NCBI RefSeq assembly: GCF_023273895.1
Contig: NZ_CP096883.1
Coordinates: 124,001-188,000 of the forward strand
Origin: Sphingobacterium sp. PCS056
GTDB lineage: Bacteria > Bacteroidota > Bacteroidia > Sphingobacteriales > Sphingobacteriaceae
DNA: 64,000 bases
Reading direction: 5' to 3'
Both the position numbers and the translations under genes were made by a program. Below, one piece after another: positions 1 through 8,609 of this stretch. A model generated the notes under the pieces. It made no database searches, was not told the origin of the DNA, and saw nothing but the letters and a program-made list of their open reading frames with translations. Within the stretch, counting starts at the first letter, position 1; each line of letters starts with the position of its first letter.

Positions 1-741
1 CAATTAGAGGATTTACTATCCAACAATCCGAGAACATTCGTATCCATTATGCATGGCAATAATGAATTGGGCAATTTGAATGATATTGAAAAAATAGCTG
101 AAATTTGCCAAAAATATAATGCGATATTCCATTCCGATACGGTTCAGACCATGGGACATTATCCACATGATTTGAGTAAATTAAAAATTGATTTCATTAC
201 TGGAGCAGGACACAAATTTCATGGCCCCAAAGGAGTGGGTTTTCTGTACATCAATGCCAATACAAAAATCAAACCCATGATCTACGGAGGTGCACAGGAA
301 CGCAATATGCGTGGTGGAACTGAAAATGTATATGGTATCGCTGGACTAGCAAGAGCACTTGAACTAAGTTATGAGCACATGGAAGAACATGCAACTTATA
401 TACAAGGCTTAAAATCCTATATGATTGAACAATTAAAAACTGCGATTCCTGATATAAGATTTAACGGCATAATAGAACCCAATAAGTCCCTTTACACCGT
501 ACTAAACGTATCATTTCCATGTACTGAAATGGCAGATATGTTACTTTTCAATTTAGATATTGCAGGCATTTCTTGCTCAGGAGGAAGTGCATGTAGTTCA
601 GGTACAGATATTGGCTCACATGTCCTTGGAGCTATAAGATCAGATGGTAATCGACCATCCGTTCGCTTTTCATTCTGTCGTCACAATACAAAAGAAGAAA
701 TTGATTTCGTAGTAAATCATTTAAAAGATATCTGCAAATAA
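1..741 (+). CDS. Cysteine desulfurase (NifS/IscS family), 5' end outside window
   Basis: PLP-dependent enzyme that takes sulfur from L-cysteine as an enzyme-bound persulfide for Fe-S clusters and tRNA thiolation. The reading frame is open from base 1, so about 246 of the usual ~380 residues are present and the N-terminal third is missing. Visible family marks are the SIMHGNNELG segment, HSDTVQ, the PLP-lysine region GAGHKFHGPKG, the RGGTENV turn and the catalytic cysteine loop SGGSACSSG. An internal ATG at 49 is not the true start because homology continues upstream of it. It ends in front of a strong hairpin terminator. Whether it is the housekeeping IscS/SufS or a paralogue cannot be told without its missing part and neighbours. 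Confidence 0.93.
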   Translation, partial: QLEDLLSNNPRTFVSIMHGNNELGNLNDIEKIAEICQKYNAIFHSDTVQTMGHYPHDLSKLKIDFITGAGHKFHGPKGVGFLYINANTKIKPMIYGGAQERNMRGGTENVYGIAGLARALELSYEHMEEHATYIQGLKSYMIEQLKTAIPDIRFNGIIEPNKSLYTVLNVSFPCTEMADMLLFNLDIAGISCSGGSACSSGTDIGSHVLGAIRSDGNRPSVRFSFCRHNTKEEIDFVVNHLKDICK

Positions 742-770
742 AAAAAGACCTTAATAGGTCTTTTTTTATT
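742..770. terminator. Bidirectional Rho-independent terminator
   Basis: A short stem AAAAAAGACC / GGTCTTTTTT sits directly after the cysteine desulfurase stop. It has an A-run on one side and a T-run on the other, so it can serve that gene and the convergent minus-strand lipoprotein gene. Confidence 0.8.
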
Positions 771-789
771 AATGTGATCTTATTTATAA

Positions 790-1209
790 TTACTCTTGCA
801 TTTTCTCTAACTTATAATTTTCTGCCAACTCTCCAACAATATCATTACCTGATAAATCCAATTGCCAAAGTTTTGTTTTTTCTCCCAACTTGAATTTATA
901 ATCTACACCTTCTAAGGTAATAATATCATTTTCAAACTTCCATTTACCATCCTTAACAAATACCTCATCACTTTTATTCAGATACTTAGAAGTGTACCTA
1001 TAGGAAAAATTTTGATTCAATTTTAATACAGTTTCTATTCCATCACAATCAGCACAAGGCATAATACCAGTGTACGAACCACTCAAATCATGTAAAGTAA
1101 TATTTGGGTGGTCTTTCTTATCTTTCACTGCTTCCGCTCCCTTACGTTGGTTATCGCATGCAGTAAAAACCAATAAGATACAACATAATATAATAAATAG
1201 CCTTTTCAT
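790..1209 (-). CDS. NlpE-like lipoprotein
   Basis: Small predicted outer-membrane or periplasm-facing lipoprotein of 139 residues. Residues 1-17 form a signal peptide ending in the lipobox VFTAC, with Cys18 as the lipidated residue. The body carries the NlpE N-terminal-domain hallmark GxYxGxxPCADCxGI (Cys52 and Cys55), followed by beta-strand-rich sequence ending WQLDLSGN. In E. coli NlpE this domain takes part in copper tolerance and Cpx envelope-stress sensing; many Bacteroidota carry such short single-domain forms whose role is not established. It is convergent with the cysteine desulfurase. The assignment to the family is firm, the function is not. Confidence 0.85.
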   Translation of the reverse strand: MKRLFIILCCILLVFTACDNQRKGAEAVKDKKDHPNITLHDLSGSYTGIMPCADCDGIETVLKLNQNFSYRYTSKYLNKSDEVFVKDGKWKFENDIITLEGVDYKFKLGEKTKLWQLDLSGNDIVGELAENYKLEKMQE

Positions 1210-1294
1210 CTTCTATAAAACTCACTCTCGAAATCTCCAAAAACATATAGGCAAAATGAATACCAAAAATGAAATTTACAATGTTAAAATAATG

Positions 1295-1630
1295 TTAATA
1301 TTCATCTTCATCATCTCCATCAAGTAAACTCAAAGCTCCTCGCAGTTCATTTAAAGCATGCATATTACGTTTCTGTTGGGTAATGATCATACCATTTTTA
1401 TAGATGGTGCGTGCGTCATCGGGTCTATTCATTTTCTCATATAGTTTACCTAAGTGATAATAGGTCCCCACATAGTCGGCATGATTGGTTATTAAATCCA
1501 TATAACCTTCAAGTGCCTCCTTTTGCTTACCTAATTTTAAATATTCGGTTGCCATTGCATATTTCAAAAACGGATCTTGTGGAGAGTCCTTCAAAAATTC
1601 CTTCAATTGTTCTAAACGTTCAGACATCAT
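1295..1630 (-). CDS. Tetratricopeptide-repeat protein
   Basis: Small soluble protein of 111 residues with no signal peptide. It carries roughly two TPR motifs, about residues 18-51 and 52-85, with the pattern LGKQKEALEGY followed by YYHLGKLYEKMNRPDDA and the usual small/aromatic positions. The C-terminal end is acidic (DGDDEDEY). It is probably a cytoplasmic protein-protein adaptor; no partner can be inferred, since it stands alone between a lipoprotein gene and the divergent etfBA operon. The start could be the first or second of two adjacent methionines. Confidence 0.75.
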   Translation of the reverse strand: MMSERLEQLKEFLKDSPQDPFLKYAMATEYLKLGKQKEALEGYMDLITNHADYVGTYYHLGKLYEKMNRPDDARTIYKNGMIITQQKRNMHALNELRGALSLLDGDDEDEY

Positions 1631-1958
1631 CTATTTTTAATTATATCGGTAAAGCTACAAATAATAGAACAAGCTAAAAAACGAGTCCAGAAAACAATTT
1701 ACTATGCTAGCATATAAAAATGACAAATAATTGACGAATCTTTCGCAAATCAAATTCTCAAAAAATTCCTAATAAAATTACAGTTAACATAAAAAATACA
1801 TCAATATTTTACAAAACATATAACACTTGAACTATATTGGGCTTTTTATTTAAGAAAAATGAAATTCAACAATTCCTATGCTGGAGTATGTTACTATCCC
1901 AAATTATCTTTACATTTAACTTAAATTATAGTAGGTTTGTATAAAACGGTTATAAATT
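1631..1958. other. Intergenic region between the TPR gene and etfB
   Basis: AT-rich, 328 bp. Apart from the etfB promoter near its right end I see no gene, tRNA or convincing hairpin. It must also hold the promoter of the minus-strand TPR gene, for which I find only imperfect matches to the -7 consensus. Confidence 0.5.
1932..1939 (+). promoter_or_regulatory. etfBA promoter, -7 element TAGGTTTG
   Basis: Perfect match to the Bacteroidota -7 consensus TAnnTTTG, ending 19 bases before the etfB ATG, which implies a leader of roughly a dozen nucleotides. No clear -33 TTTG is seen at the expected distance. Confidence 0.6.
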
Positions 1959-2696
1959 ATGAAAATATTAGTGTGTATAAGTAATGTCCCAGACACTACT
2001 TCAAAAATTACATTCACGAATGACAACACCGCTTTTAATACTGCTGGTGTACAATATATTGTGAATCCATATGATGAGATTGCCTTATCAAAAGCAATAG
2101 ATTTAGCCGAAGGTGGCAAAGGCACTGTAACTGTGATCACCGTAGGAGATGCAAGCACAGATGCAACTATCCGTAAAGCTTTAGCAACCGGCGCTGATAA
2201 TGCAGTTCGAGTTAATGCTTTACCTAGAGATGCTTGGTTTGTAGCAAATCAGATTGCTAACTATGCTAAAGAAAATAACTTTGATCTGATACTAACGGGT
2301 AGAGAATCTATTGATTATAACGGAACACAAGTAGGCGCTTTTATAGGTTCTATATTGAATATCCCATCTGTTTCGATCAGTAAAAAATTAGATATTGATG
2401 GTAACGCTGCTAGTGTAGAACGTGAGATCGAAGGTGGAAAAGAAGTATTAACACTAAATTTACCTGCCGTCATCGGTACAGCAGAAGGTGTTGCTGAAAC
2501 TAAAATACCAAATATGAGAGGTATTATGACTGCACGAACAAAACCATTAGATGTCATTGAACCAATCGAAGTTGCTCAATTGTCACGTATAGTTAAGTAC
2601 GAGACTCCAGAACCACGTGGCGCAGTGACTTTAGTTGATGCTAGCGATGTGGAAAAATTAGTTGCTCTTTTGCACGAGAAAGCAAAAGTTATTTAA
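1959..2696 (+). CDS. etfB: Electron transfer flavoprotein subunit beta
   Basis: Smaller subunit of the ETF heterodimer, which accepts electrons from acyl-CoA and other dehydrogenases and passes them to ETF:quinone oxidoreductase; this subunit binds AMP. It is 245 residues, normal for the family, starting MKILVCISNVPDT. Signature stretches include NPYDEIALSKAIDLAE, the DLILTGRESIDYNGTQVG segment and LPAVIGTAEGVAETKIPNMRGIMTARTK split across the recognition loop region. The etfA gene follows after 21 bp, so the two form an operon read from the promoter just upstream. The window contains no dehydrogenase partner. Confidence 0.95.
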   Translation: MKILVCISNVPDTTSKITFTNDNTAFNTAGVQYIVNPYDEIALSKAIDLAEGGKGTVTVITVGDASTDATIRKALATGADNAVRVNALPRDAWFVANQIANYAKENNFDLILTGRESIDYNGTQVGAFIGSILNIPSVSISKKLDIDGNAASVEREIEGGKEVLTLNLPAVIGTAEGVAETKIPNMRGIMTARTKPLDVIEPIEVAQLSRIVKYETPEPRGAVTLVDASDVEKLVALLHEKAKVI

Positions 2697-2717
2697 CCAT
2701 CATTAAAACGGAAAAAC

Positions 2718-3692
2718 ATGTCAACATTAGTATATGTAGAAAATACAGACGGTCAATTTAAAAAATCAGCTTTTGAAGCACTTTCTTATGCCAAAGCTGT
2801 CGCTGACCAATCTGGCAGTCCAGTCATTGCACTATCAATTGGAAATGTAGATGATGATCAGCTACATCTTCTAGGGAAATATGGTGCCAACAAAATTTTA
2901 AATGTCAATACAGAACAATTAAAATCGTTTGTCAACCAAGCCTATGCTGCAATTATCGTTGATGCAGCCAAATCCAATGATGCATCCATCATTATTTTAT
3001 CCAATTCTTTTTCAGGTAAAGGCCTAGCTCCAAGAGTTGCTGCAAAGTTGAACGCAGCCTTAGCAGATGGTGCTATTGAATTACCTCAACCAGTTGGAAA
3101 CGACTTACAAGTAAAAACTGGTGCATTTTCAGGAAAAGCTTTTGCTCTTGTTGAACTTACATCACCAATTAAAGTCATTGCACTGAATCCTAATTCGTTT
3201 GAACTGAAAGAATCCGAAACTTCTGCAACAATTGAAAATTATTCACCAAGTATAGATGCAGGAGATTTTAGCACAATTGTCAAAGATATCATTAGAGCGA
3301 CAGATAAAATCTCACTACCTGAAGCTGACATTGTAGTATCAGCAGGTCGTGGTCTCAAAGGACCTGAAAACTGGGCTATGATCGAAGAATTAGCTGATGT
3401 GCTGGGAGCTGCTACTGCCTGTTCAAAACCAGTTTCTGATGCGGGATGGAGACCTCATTCCGAACACGTAGGACAAACAGGAATTGCAGTAAGCCCTAAT
3501 TTATATATTGCCATCGGAATTTCTGGTGCTATCCAGCATTTAGCAGGTGTAAGCTCATCCAAAACGATTGTTGTTATCAACAAAGATCCAGAAGCTCCAT
3601 TTTTCAAGGTGGCAGATTATGGCATCGTTGGAGATGCATTTGATGTTATTCCTAAATTAATTGCAGCGTTAAAAGCTTATAAAGGATTGTAA
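2718..3692 (+). CDS. etfA: Electron transfer flavoprotein subunit alpha
   Basis: Large ETF subunit, which binds the redox-active FAD. It is 324 residues with an N-terminal alpha/beta domain (VYVENTDGQFKKSAFEALSYA) and a C-terminal FAD domain showing the conserved VVSAGRGLKGPENW, SKPVSDAGWRPHSEHVGQTG and LYIAIGISGAIQHLAG stretches, then INKDPEAPFFKVADYGIVGD. It follows etfB by 21 bp and ends before a strong terminator, so etfBA is a two-gene unit. All the FAD-contact motifs expected of the family appear intact. Confidence 0.96.
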   Translation: MSTLVYVENTDGQFKKSAFEALSYAKAVADQSGSPVIALSIGNVDDDQLHLLGKYGANKILNVNTEQLKSFVNQAYAAIIVDAAKSNDASIIILSNSFSGKGLAPRVAAKLNAALADGAIELPQPVGNDLQVKTGAFSGKAFALVELTSPIKVIALNPNSFELKESETSATIENYSPSIDAGDFSTIVKDIIRATDKISLPEADIVVSAGRGLKGPENWAMIEELADVLGAATACSKPVSDAGWRPHSEHVGQTGIAVSPNLYIAIGISGAIQHLAGVSSSKTIVVINKDPEAPFFKVADYGIVGDAFDVIPKLIAALKAYKGL

Positions 3693-3705
3693 AATTACTG
3701 ATTCA

Positions 3706-3746
3706 GAAACTCCATTCTCAATAAAAATGTGAATGGAGTTTTTTTG
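3706..3746 (+). terminator. Terminator of etfBA
   Basis: A 10-bp stem, AACTCCATTC / GAATGGAGTT, closes a 13-nt loop and is followed by a T-run, just after the etfA stop. Confidence 0.85.
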
Positions 3747-3832
3747 TTATTCATTATGCACATCTTTTTTAGTTAAAAACGTCCTATGACTGAGAGAGAA
3801 CGACAAATTTACCTTTATATCACCAGTATCAT

Positions 3833-3864
3833 ATTGCTATTCTAAGCAAATTTATCTAAGTTTG
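3833..3864 (+). promoter_or_regulatory. Promoter of the DUF151 gene
   Basis: The -7 element TAAGTTTG (3857-3864) fits TAnnTTTG, and a TTG at 3834-3836 lies 20 bases upstream, the spacing expected for the -33 element. The ATG follows 20 bases after the -7 element. Confidence 0.6.
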
Positions 3865-3884
3865 TAAACCGTAAAGGTATCATA

Positions 3885-4508
3885 ATGAAGAAAATCAAGT
3901 TAGACATCGTTGGTTTATCCTACAGTCAGACACAATCTGGAGCATATGCACTAGTTCTAGGTGAATCTGGAGGTAATCGCCGTCTTCCTATTATCATTGG
4001 AAGTCATGAAGCACAAGCTATTGCGATAAGAATAGAAAAGATGGTTCCCAGTCGTCCACTAACCCATGATTTATTTCAGAATTTTGCAAAAGCTTTCCAA
4101 ATTAATTTAGAAGAAGTACTGATATATAATTTAATAGAAGGCATCTTTTATTCTAAGATTATTTGTTCAGACGGTCAAAAAACAGTAGAAATAGATGCTC
4201 GTACTTCTGACGCCGTCGCATTAGCAGTACGCTTCGGAGCACCTATTTATGCCTACGACTTCATTTTATCTTCTGCTGGCATCGTTATCGAAGGTAACGA
4301 ATTTGCCTTTCTTGAAAACTTAGAAAATGCCGTATCATCAGAGGTTATCTCTGATGATGTAAAAGAAGAAACGACCAAGCCGCAAATCCAAAATCCTTTC
4401 TCAAGTCTTACAGATGAACAATTAAAAACCGTTCTCGAACAATCTCTCCATGATGAAAACTATGAGCAAGCGGCATTAATTCGTGATGAAATCTCACGCA
4501 GAAAATAA
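3885..4508 (+). CDS. Bifunctional nuclease family protein (DUF151) with UVR-like tail
   Basis: A 207-residue cytoplasmic protein. Residues about 1-140 are a DUF151/BFN domain: LVLGESGGNRRLPIIIGSHEAQAIA, then DARTSDAVALAVRFGAPIY, the most conserved block. Residues about 165-207 resemble a UVR (UvrB/UvrC-interaction) helical hairpin: LTDEQLKTVLEQSLHDENYEQAALIRDEI. Plant and bacterial members have been reported to have nuclease activity, but the physiological role is unknown. The nucleoside permease gene follows after 44 bp on the same strand; they may be co-transcribed. Confidence 0.88.
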   Translation: MKKIKLDIVGLSYSQTQSGAYALVLGESGGNRRLPIIIGSHEAQAIAIRIEKMVPSRPLTHDLFQNFAKAFQINLEEVLIYNLIEGIFYSKIICSDGQKTVEIDARTSDAVALAVRFGAPIYAYDFILSSAGIVIEGNEFAFLENLENAVSSEVISDDVKEETTKPQIQNPFSSLTDEQLKTVLEQSLHDENYEQAALIRDEISRRK

Positions 4509-4552
4509 TAATCGAATCCTCGACAAAAAACAAACTCAACTATACATTACTT

Positions 4553-5926
4553 ATGTCTATTAAATTAAGGTTGACCATTATGAACTTCCTCCAGTTTTTT
4601 GTGTGGGGAGCATGGTTAATTACAATAGCAAATTACTGGTTTGGTACCAAGCAATGGGACGGAACTCAATTTGGAGCCATCTTTGCAACGATGGGTTTTG
4701 CATCTTTGTTTATGCCAACTTTAATGGGGATTATCGCAGATCGGTGGGTCAATGCTGAAAAATTATACTTAGTGCTCCATCTATTGTATGCCGCGGTCAT
4801 GTTTTACCTACCACAAATAAATGACCCGACAACCTTTTTTTATGCTATGCTTTTAGCCATGTGTTTTTATATGCCTACCCTAGCATTATCAAATTCTATA
4901 GCATATACCGTACTTACCCAAGGAAAATATGATTTAGTAAAAGCCTTCCCTCCGATTCGTGTTTTTGGAACTATCGGATTTATTGCAGCGATGTGGCTTG
5001 TAAATTTGACAGGAAGCAAAGCATCAGAAATGCAATTTTATATCGCAGGAATTTTTGCATTGGCATTAGGTCTATTTTCATTTTCAATACCAAAATGTCC
5101 TCCAAAAAATGTGAAAGATGAAAATTCTTCCTTGGCAAGAACACTTGGCTTAGAAGCTTTTAAATTATTTGGAAACTATAAAATGGCTTTGTTCTTTATA
5201 TTTTCTATGTTTTTAGGAGCTGCCCTTCAATTGACAAACGCATATGGCGATGTATTTTTAGATGAATTTAAATTTTTCCCTAAATACACCGATTCATTTG
5301 TGATCAAATATTCGACAATCATTATGTCGATTTCCCAAATATCAGAAACCCTATTTATCTTAGCCATTCCATTTTTCTTAAAACGATTTGGCATAAAAAA
5401 AGTAATGTTGATATCGATGTTCGCATGGGTTTTACGTTTTGGATTATTTGCCTATGGAGATCCATCTTCTGGATTATGGATGATCGTCTTATCTTGTATT
5501 GTATACGGTATGGCATTTGACTTTTTCAATATCTCAGGCTCATTATTTGTTGAGACATCTACCAGCCCACAAATAAGAAGCTCCGCACAGGGTCTTTTTA
5601 TGATGATGACAAATGGATTTGGTGCAGTATTCGGTAGCTTAGTGTCGGGATGGATTATTGACAAATATTATTCCATATCCTTTAATAGCATGGGACAATT
5701 AGCGTCCTTTTTAGATACCGATGTCAACAATAACACGTTGGTTTCGTTTGTTAAAGAAAGGGGATTGTCTATCAGTGAAAATGGATTATTCAATACACAG
5801 CTTATCCTCAAAGACTGGCATCATATCTGGCTCGCATTCTCTATTTATACATTGATATTAGCCATTTTATTTGCTATTTTATTCAAACATAAGCACGACA
5901 AAAACCTACCATTAGGTGCTAAATAA
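4553..5926 (+). CDS. NupG-family nucleoside permease (MFS)
   Basis: Predicted inner-membrane nucleoside:H+ symporter of 457 residues with about 12 transmembrane helices. The N-terminus reads KLRLTIMNFLQFFVWGAWLI, typical of NupG/XapB-like proteins, followed by the TLMGIIADRWVNAEKL loop that resembles the MFS motif A position. The region RVFGTIGFIAAMW also matches the family. Bacteroidota members have a longer C-terminal half than E. coli NupG (418 residues), and this one has extra sequence around residues 380-425. Substrate is inferred from family only. Confidence 0.85.
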   Translation: MSIKLRLTIMNFLQFFVWGAWLITIANYWFGTKQWDGTQFGAIFATMGFASLFMPTLMGIIADRWVNAEKLYLVLHLLYAAVMFYLPQINDPTTFFYAMLLAMCFYMPTLALSNSIAYTVLTQGKYDLVKAFPPIRVFGTIGFIAAMWLVNLTGSKASEMQFYIAGIFALALGLFSFSIPKCPPKNVKDENSSLARTLGLEAFKLFGNYKMALFFIFSMFLGAALQLTNAYGDVFLDEFKFFPKYTDSFVIKYSTIIMSISQISETLFILAIPFFLKRFGIKKVMLISMFAWVLRFGLFAYGDPSSGLWMIVLSCIVYGMAFDFFNISGSLFVETSTSPQIRSSAQGLFMMMTNGFGAVFGSLVSGWIIDKYYSISFNSMGQLASFLDTDVNNNTLVSFVKERGLSISENGLFNTQLILKDWHHIWLAFSIYTLILAILFAILFKHKHDKNLPLGAK

Positions 5927-6068
5927 GAAGAAAAGCATTAAATGCAGATTCGGCGGGGATCGATCAATTCTTTTCAGTGAAAAATATACAATTTGGCTAT
6001 AAAAGCATATATCACAAAAAGATAACATATCTATAAATAGATTGTATCCAATTACAATTAACAAAAGA

Positions 6069-6110
6069 AAATGGGCTATCCAAAATTTGGACAGCCCATA
6101 TCTTTTTAAA
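6069..6110 (+). terminator. Terminator downstream of the nucleoside permease
   Basis: Stem ATGGGCT / AGCCCAT, extendable inwards by TCC/GGA, followed by TATCTTTTT. It lies about 145 bp beyond the permease stop codon. Confidence 0.7.
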
Positions 6111-6249
6111 AAACAAACTAAATTTTAGACGTGTTTCGCAACAGATCCCACATTAACCTTTTACTATATGAATCAAAAATTACTCTGGTACAAATATAAA
6201 GCTGCTATATTAAGCTATTCTTAAGTAATGTTTAACCTTTCAATATTAT

Positions 6250-6281
6250 TCATAAAAAAAGCAACCTATAAAGGTTGCTTA
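6250..6281 (-). terminator. Terminator of the phosphoesterase gene
   Basis: On the minus strand AAGCAACCT / AGGTTGCTT forms a perfect 9-bp stem with a 4-base loop followed by seven T residues. Confidence 0.85.
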
Positions 6282-6309
6282 ACGGTTTTTATATGGCTAT
6301 TAACTACTT

Positions 6310-7875
6310 TTATTTACGGACAACTTGAATTTCTTTAATCGCTGTATGTGTTCTATTGAACATATCGATTGCTTTTACTTCAACTTTATAATTTCCCTCT
6401 TTTAACTTTGGTAATTTAAATTTCCATAAATGCGTACTAACTGTTCCATCCGACGGTCTTCTCCCCTCTTTGTATGCTGTTGCTAAATCAAATTGCTGCA
6501 CGGCATGATCGAAAGATGGATCAATCTCACCAACCTGCTCCATTTCCTTCCATTTACCTTCATTGATACGATACAAAACCTGATCACCTTTTTTACCAAT
6601 GAAAAAGTTTGCATATACAGGATATCGCTGTGCATATTTTTGATCAATAACAGATGGACCATATAATGCAATCTGATAATTTGCATCCTTACCTACGACC
6701 TTATAATCAAAAGAATATTCATTATTCTTAATATTTAAGATGGCATATCCTTTTGGTGTTCCATCTCGCATAGTTGACACAGGTATTCCATTTTCATCCA
6801 GTTCTCCAGAGTACCAATCGCCAGAAGTCGTTCCTACATTATATTCATGGTGCGGTTTTGCTTGCTTCCAGCCTTCCTTAGCACCAAAGAAATTTTGTTG
6901 CTGGAAATGTGTATGAGCCGATAAAGAAAGTGTATGCGGAAATTCACTTAAAATATCAAATAGTCTATCGCGATCTGATGTACGGAAAACAGAAGCATCA
7001 TCATGTGCTAAAGGAATATGAAAAGCCAAGACAATCAACTTATCTTTTGGTACATACTTCAAATCATTAGCAATAAAATCCAATTGATCTTTTCTCAATC
7101 CACCTTTATACCCTTTTCCTGTATCTGGATTGGGATAAATAATATCATCAATTACTAAAAAGTGAGCATTGCCATAATTAAAAGAATAAGTTGCGGGACC
7201 AAAAGAAGCTTCAAAAGCCTCGTCAGAATAAATGTCTTCCTTGGTATCAAAATTTAAGTCGTGATTACCAATTACATTAAACCAAGGCAATCCCATTAAT
7301 GCAATTGTACTTTTATAAGCAGGATGTAACGATAAATCATTTCCAACCAAATCGCCTAAGCTTATCCCAAATACCGCGACATCTTTGTTCGCGACACGAT
7401 CAATAATCCCACGTTTAAAATAATCCATCTCAACCATATCATATGCTTGTGGATCGCCAAATACAAATGCTGAAAAATCTGTAGACTCTTTCTGAGATGT
7501 CAATCCAAAATTGATTTCTTTAGGTAACTTTCCTGTAGGAGAAACACCTTTATAAGTCAACTGTGGACTTCCTTCAGGTTTATGGATATAATAGAATTGT
7601 GGCTGATGATTGGTATCTATCGGCAAAGCATAGTTCGCCGGTTTGATGACAAAAATAATATTGTCTTTATTCACAGGCAACTTGTACTGCCCCTTAGCAT
7701 CAGTTTGGACGACATCTATACCATTACTGACAGAGACATTGGGTAAACCGACTTCTTTTTTATCAATAATTCCATTCTTATTGATATCATTAAAAACAAT
7801 ACCTTTCGCAAATTCTTGAGCACTAAGGCTGTAACTCAAAGACAATGCTGCAGCAACAGCAAAAATATTTTTCAT
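6310..7875 (-). CDS. Secreted calcineurin-like metallophosphoesterase
   Basis: Predicted periplasmic phosphoesterase. The start used here is the ATG at 7875 because it gives a clean signal peptide (MKNIFAVAAALSLSYSLSAQ); a longer frame begins at a TTG at 7926. Three parts follow: an N-terminal SdrD/prealbumin-like beta domain (KGIVFNDINKNGIIDKKEVG), a central calcineurin-like domain with metal ligands in FGDPQAYD, GISLGDLVGND, NVIGNHDLNFD, AFHIPLAHDD and SAHTHFQQQ, and a C-terminal beta domain ending IKEIQVVRK. This order matches Metallophos_N-Metallophos-MetallophosC proteins of Bacteroidota, whose substrates are largely unknown. The canonical GHxH motif is AHTH here. Confidence 0.88.
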   Translation of the reverse strand: MKNIFAVAAALSLSYSLSAQEFAKGIVFNDINKNGIIDKKEVGLPNVSVSNGIDVVQTDAKGQYKLPVNKDNIIFVIKPANYALPIDTNHQPQFYYIHKPEGSPQLTYKGVSPTGKLPKEINFGLTSQKESTDFSAFVFGDPQAYDMVEMDYFKRGIIDRVANKDVAVFGISLGDLVGNDLSLHPAYKSTIALMGLPWFNVIGNHDLNFDTKEDIYSDEAFEASFGPATYSFNYGNAHFLVIDDIIYPNPDTGKGYKGGLRKDQLDFIANDLKYVPKDKLIVLAFHIPLAHDDASVFRTSDRDRLFDILSEFPHTLSLSAHTHFQQQNFFGAKEGWKQAKPHHEYNVGTTSGDWYSGELDENGIPVSTMRDGTPKGYAILNIKNNEYSFDYKVVGKDANYQIALYGPSVIDQKYAQRYPVYANFFIGKKGDQVLYRINEGKWKEMEQVGEIDPSFDHAVQQFDLATAYKEGRRPSDGTVSTHLWKFKLPKLKEGNYKVEVKAIDMFNRTHTAIKEIQVVRK

Positions 7876-7961
7876 TTGAATGTCTAACATAATTAAGAGC
7901 GAAGCTACTGCTCCAATGTGAATCAATAATCACCTTATGTTTAACAAACTGTTAATTGCAA

Positions 7962-7995
7962 TAAAAAAGGGAATCAAAAATGATTCCCTTTAATT
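7962..7995 (-). terminator. Terminator of the 7999-8511 gene
   Basis: Reading on the minus strand, AAAGGGAATCA / TGATTCCCTTT forms a long stem with a short loop followed by a T-run. Confidence 0.85.
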
Positions 7996-7998
7996 TCT

Positions 7999-8511
7999 TT
8001 ATTTACTAGATCTAGATTGGGCTGCTGCCAAGATCCGATTGACCTCCTCAATCATGGATTTACCCGCATCCCGCATTTTAGGATTACCTGCAAAATCAGC
8101 ATCAATAGTAACTTTTTTTGATTTATCTTTATAGTTGAATTCTAAATAATAACGAGGTACTGTAGCTGTTTCTATATTTTTTTTCGCCTCAGGACCCGTC
8201 ATATCATCATCCAAATTCCAAAAACCTAATTCCTGAGCTTTGCGATGCAAATAAAGCAAATCATCTTTAGTCATACGAACGGTATCACGTTCTATTTCAT
8301 TTGTCTTGGTCACATACTGAAAAATCCCTGTATTTGAATCATAATGATTGTCCATATGATTAGGCTCACCGTATCGAAAGACTACAGATTGAAAATCTGT
8401 AAAACGGAAAGGTGCATTGCTGATCATATTACTGTAGTAATAAACACAGTAAATTAGAAACGGTACTACAATACATAAACCCAAAAAAATCTTTTTACCC
8501 TTGATACTCAT
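7999..8511 (-). CDS. Membrane-anchored protein of unknown function
   Basis: I do not recognise a named family. The protein has 170 residues from the ATG at 8511: a basic N-terminus, one hydrophobic helix (IFLGLCIVVPFLIYCVYYY) and a soluble part outside the cytoplasm. The soluble part contains TKDDLLYLHRKAQELGFWNL and, later, YYLEFNYKDKSKKVTIDADF, a pattern like small proteins that combine a helix-rich threshold segment with a beta hairpin. The longer frame starts at a TTG (8532) that is the end of the -7 promoter element, so I reject it. It lies 98 bp downstream of the NlpC/P60 gene on the same strand. Confidence 0.7.
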   Translation of the reverse strand: MSIKGKKIFLGLCIVVPFLIYCVYYYSNMISNAPFRFTDFQSVVFRYGEPNHMDNHYDSNTGIFQYVTKTNEIERDTVRMTKDDLLYLHRKAQELGFWNLDDDMTGPEAKKNIETATVPRYYLEFNYKDKSKKVTIDADFAGNPKMRDAGKSMIEEVNRILAAAQSRSSK

Positions 8512-8529
8512 CTTTATTTTAGTTTTAGA

Positions 8530-8537
8530 CAAAAATA
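8530..8537 (-). promoter_or_regulatory. -7 element TATTTTTG of the 7999-8511 gene
   Basis: Perfect TAnnTTTG match on the minus strand, 18 bases before the ATG at 8511. Its last three bases are the TTG at which an uncorrected gene call would start. Confidence 0.6.
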
Positions 8538-8609
8538 AGGATTAAAACAGTTTTATAAAGTTTTATATGTTATTTGACACAAAAAAGGGAATTCAGCTTG
8601 AAAATTTGA

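Larger units (their letters stand above)
5927..6309. other. Intergenic region holding two terminators
   Basis: 383 bp between the convergent nucleoside permease and phosphoesterase genes. It contains two separate hairpins, described as own entries; the stretch between them is AT-rich and shows no gene. Confidence 0.6.

Noticed and set aside
7876..7926. N-terminal extension of the phosphoesterase to the TTG at 7926
   Set aside because: It would bury the signal peptide that begins cleanly at 7875.
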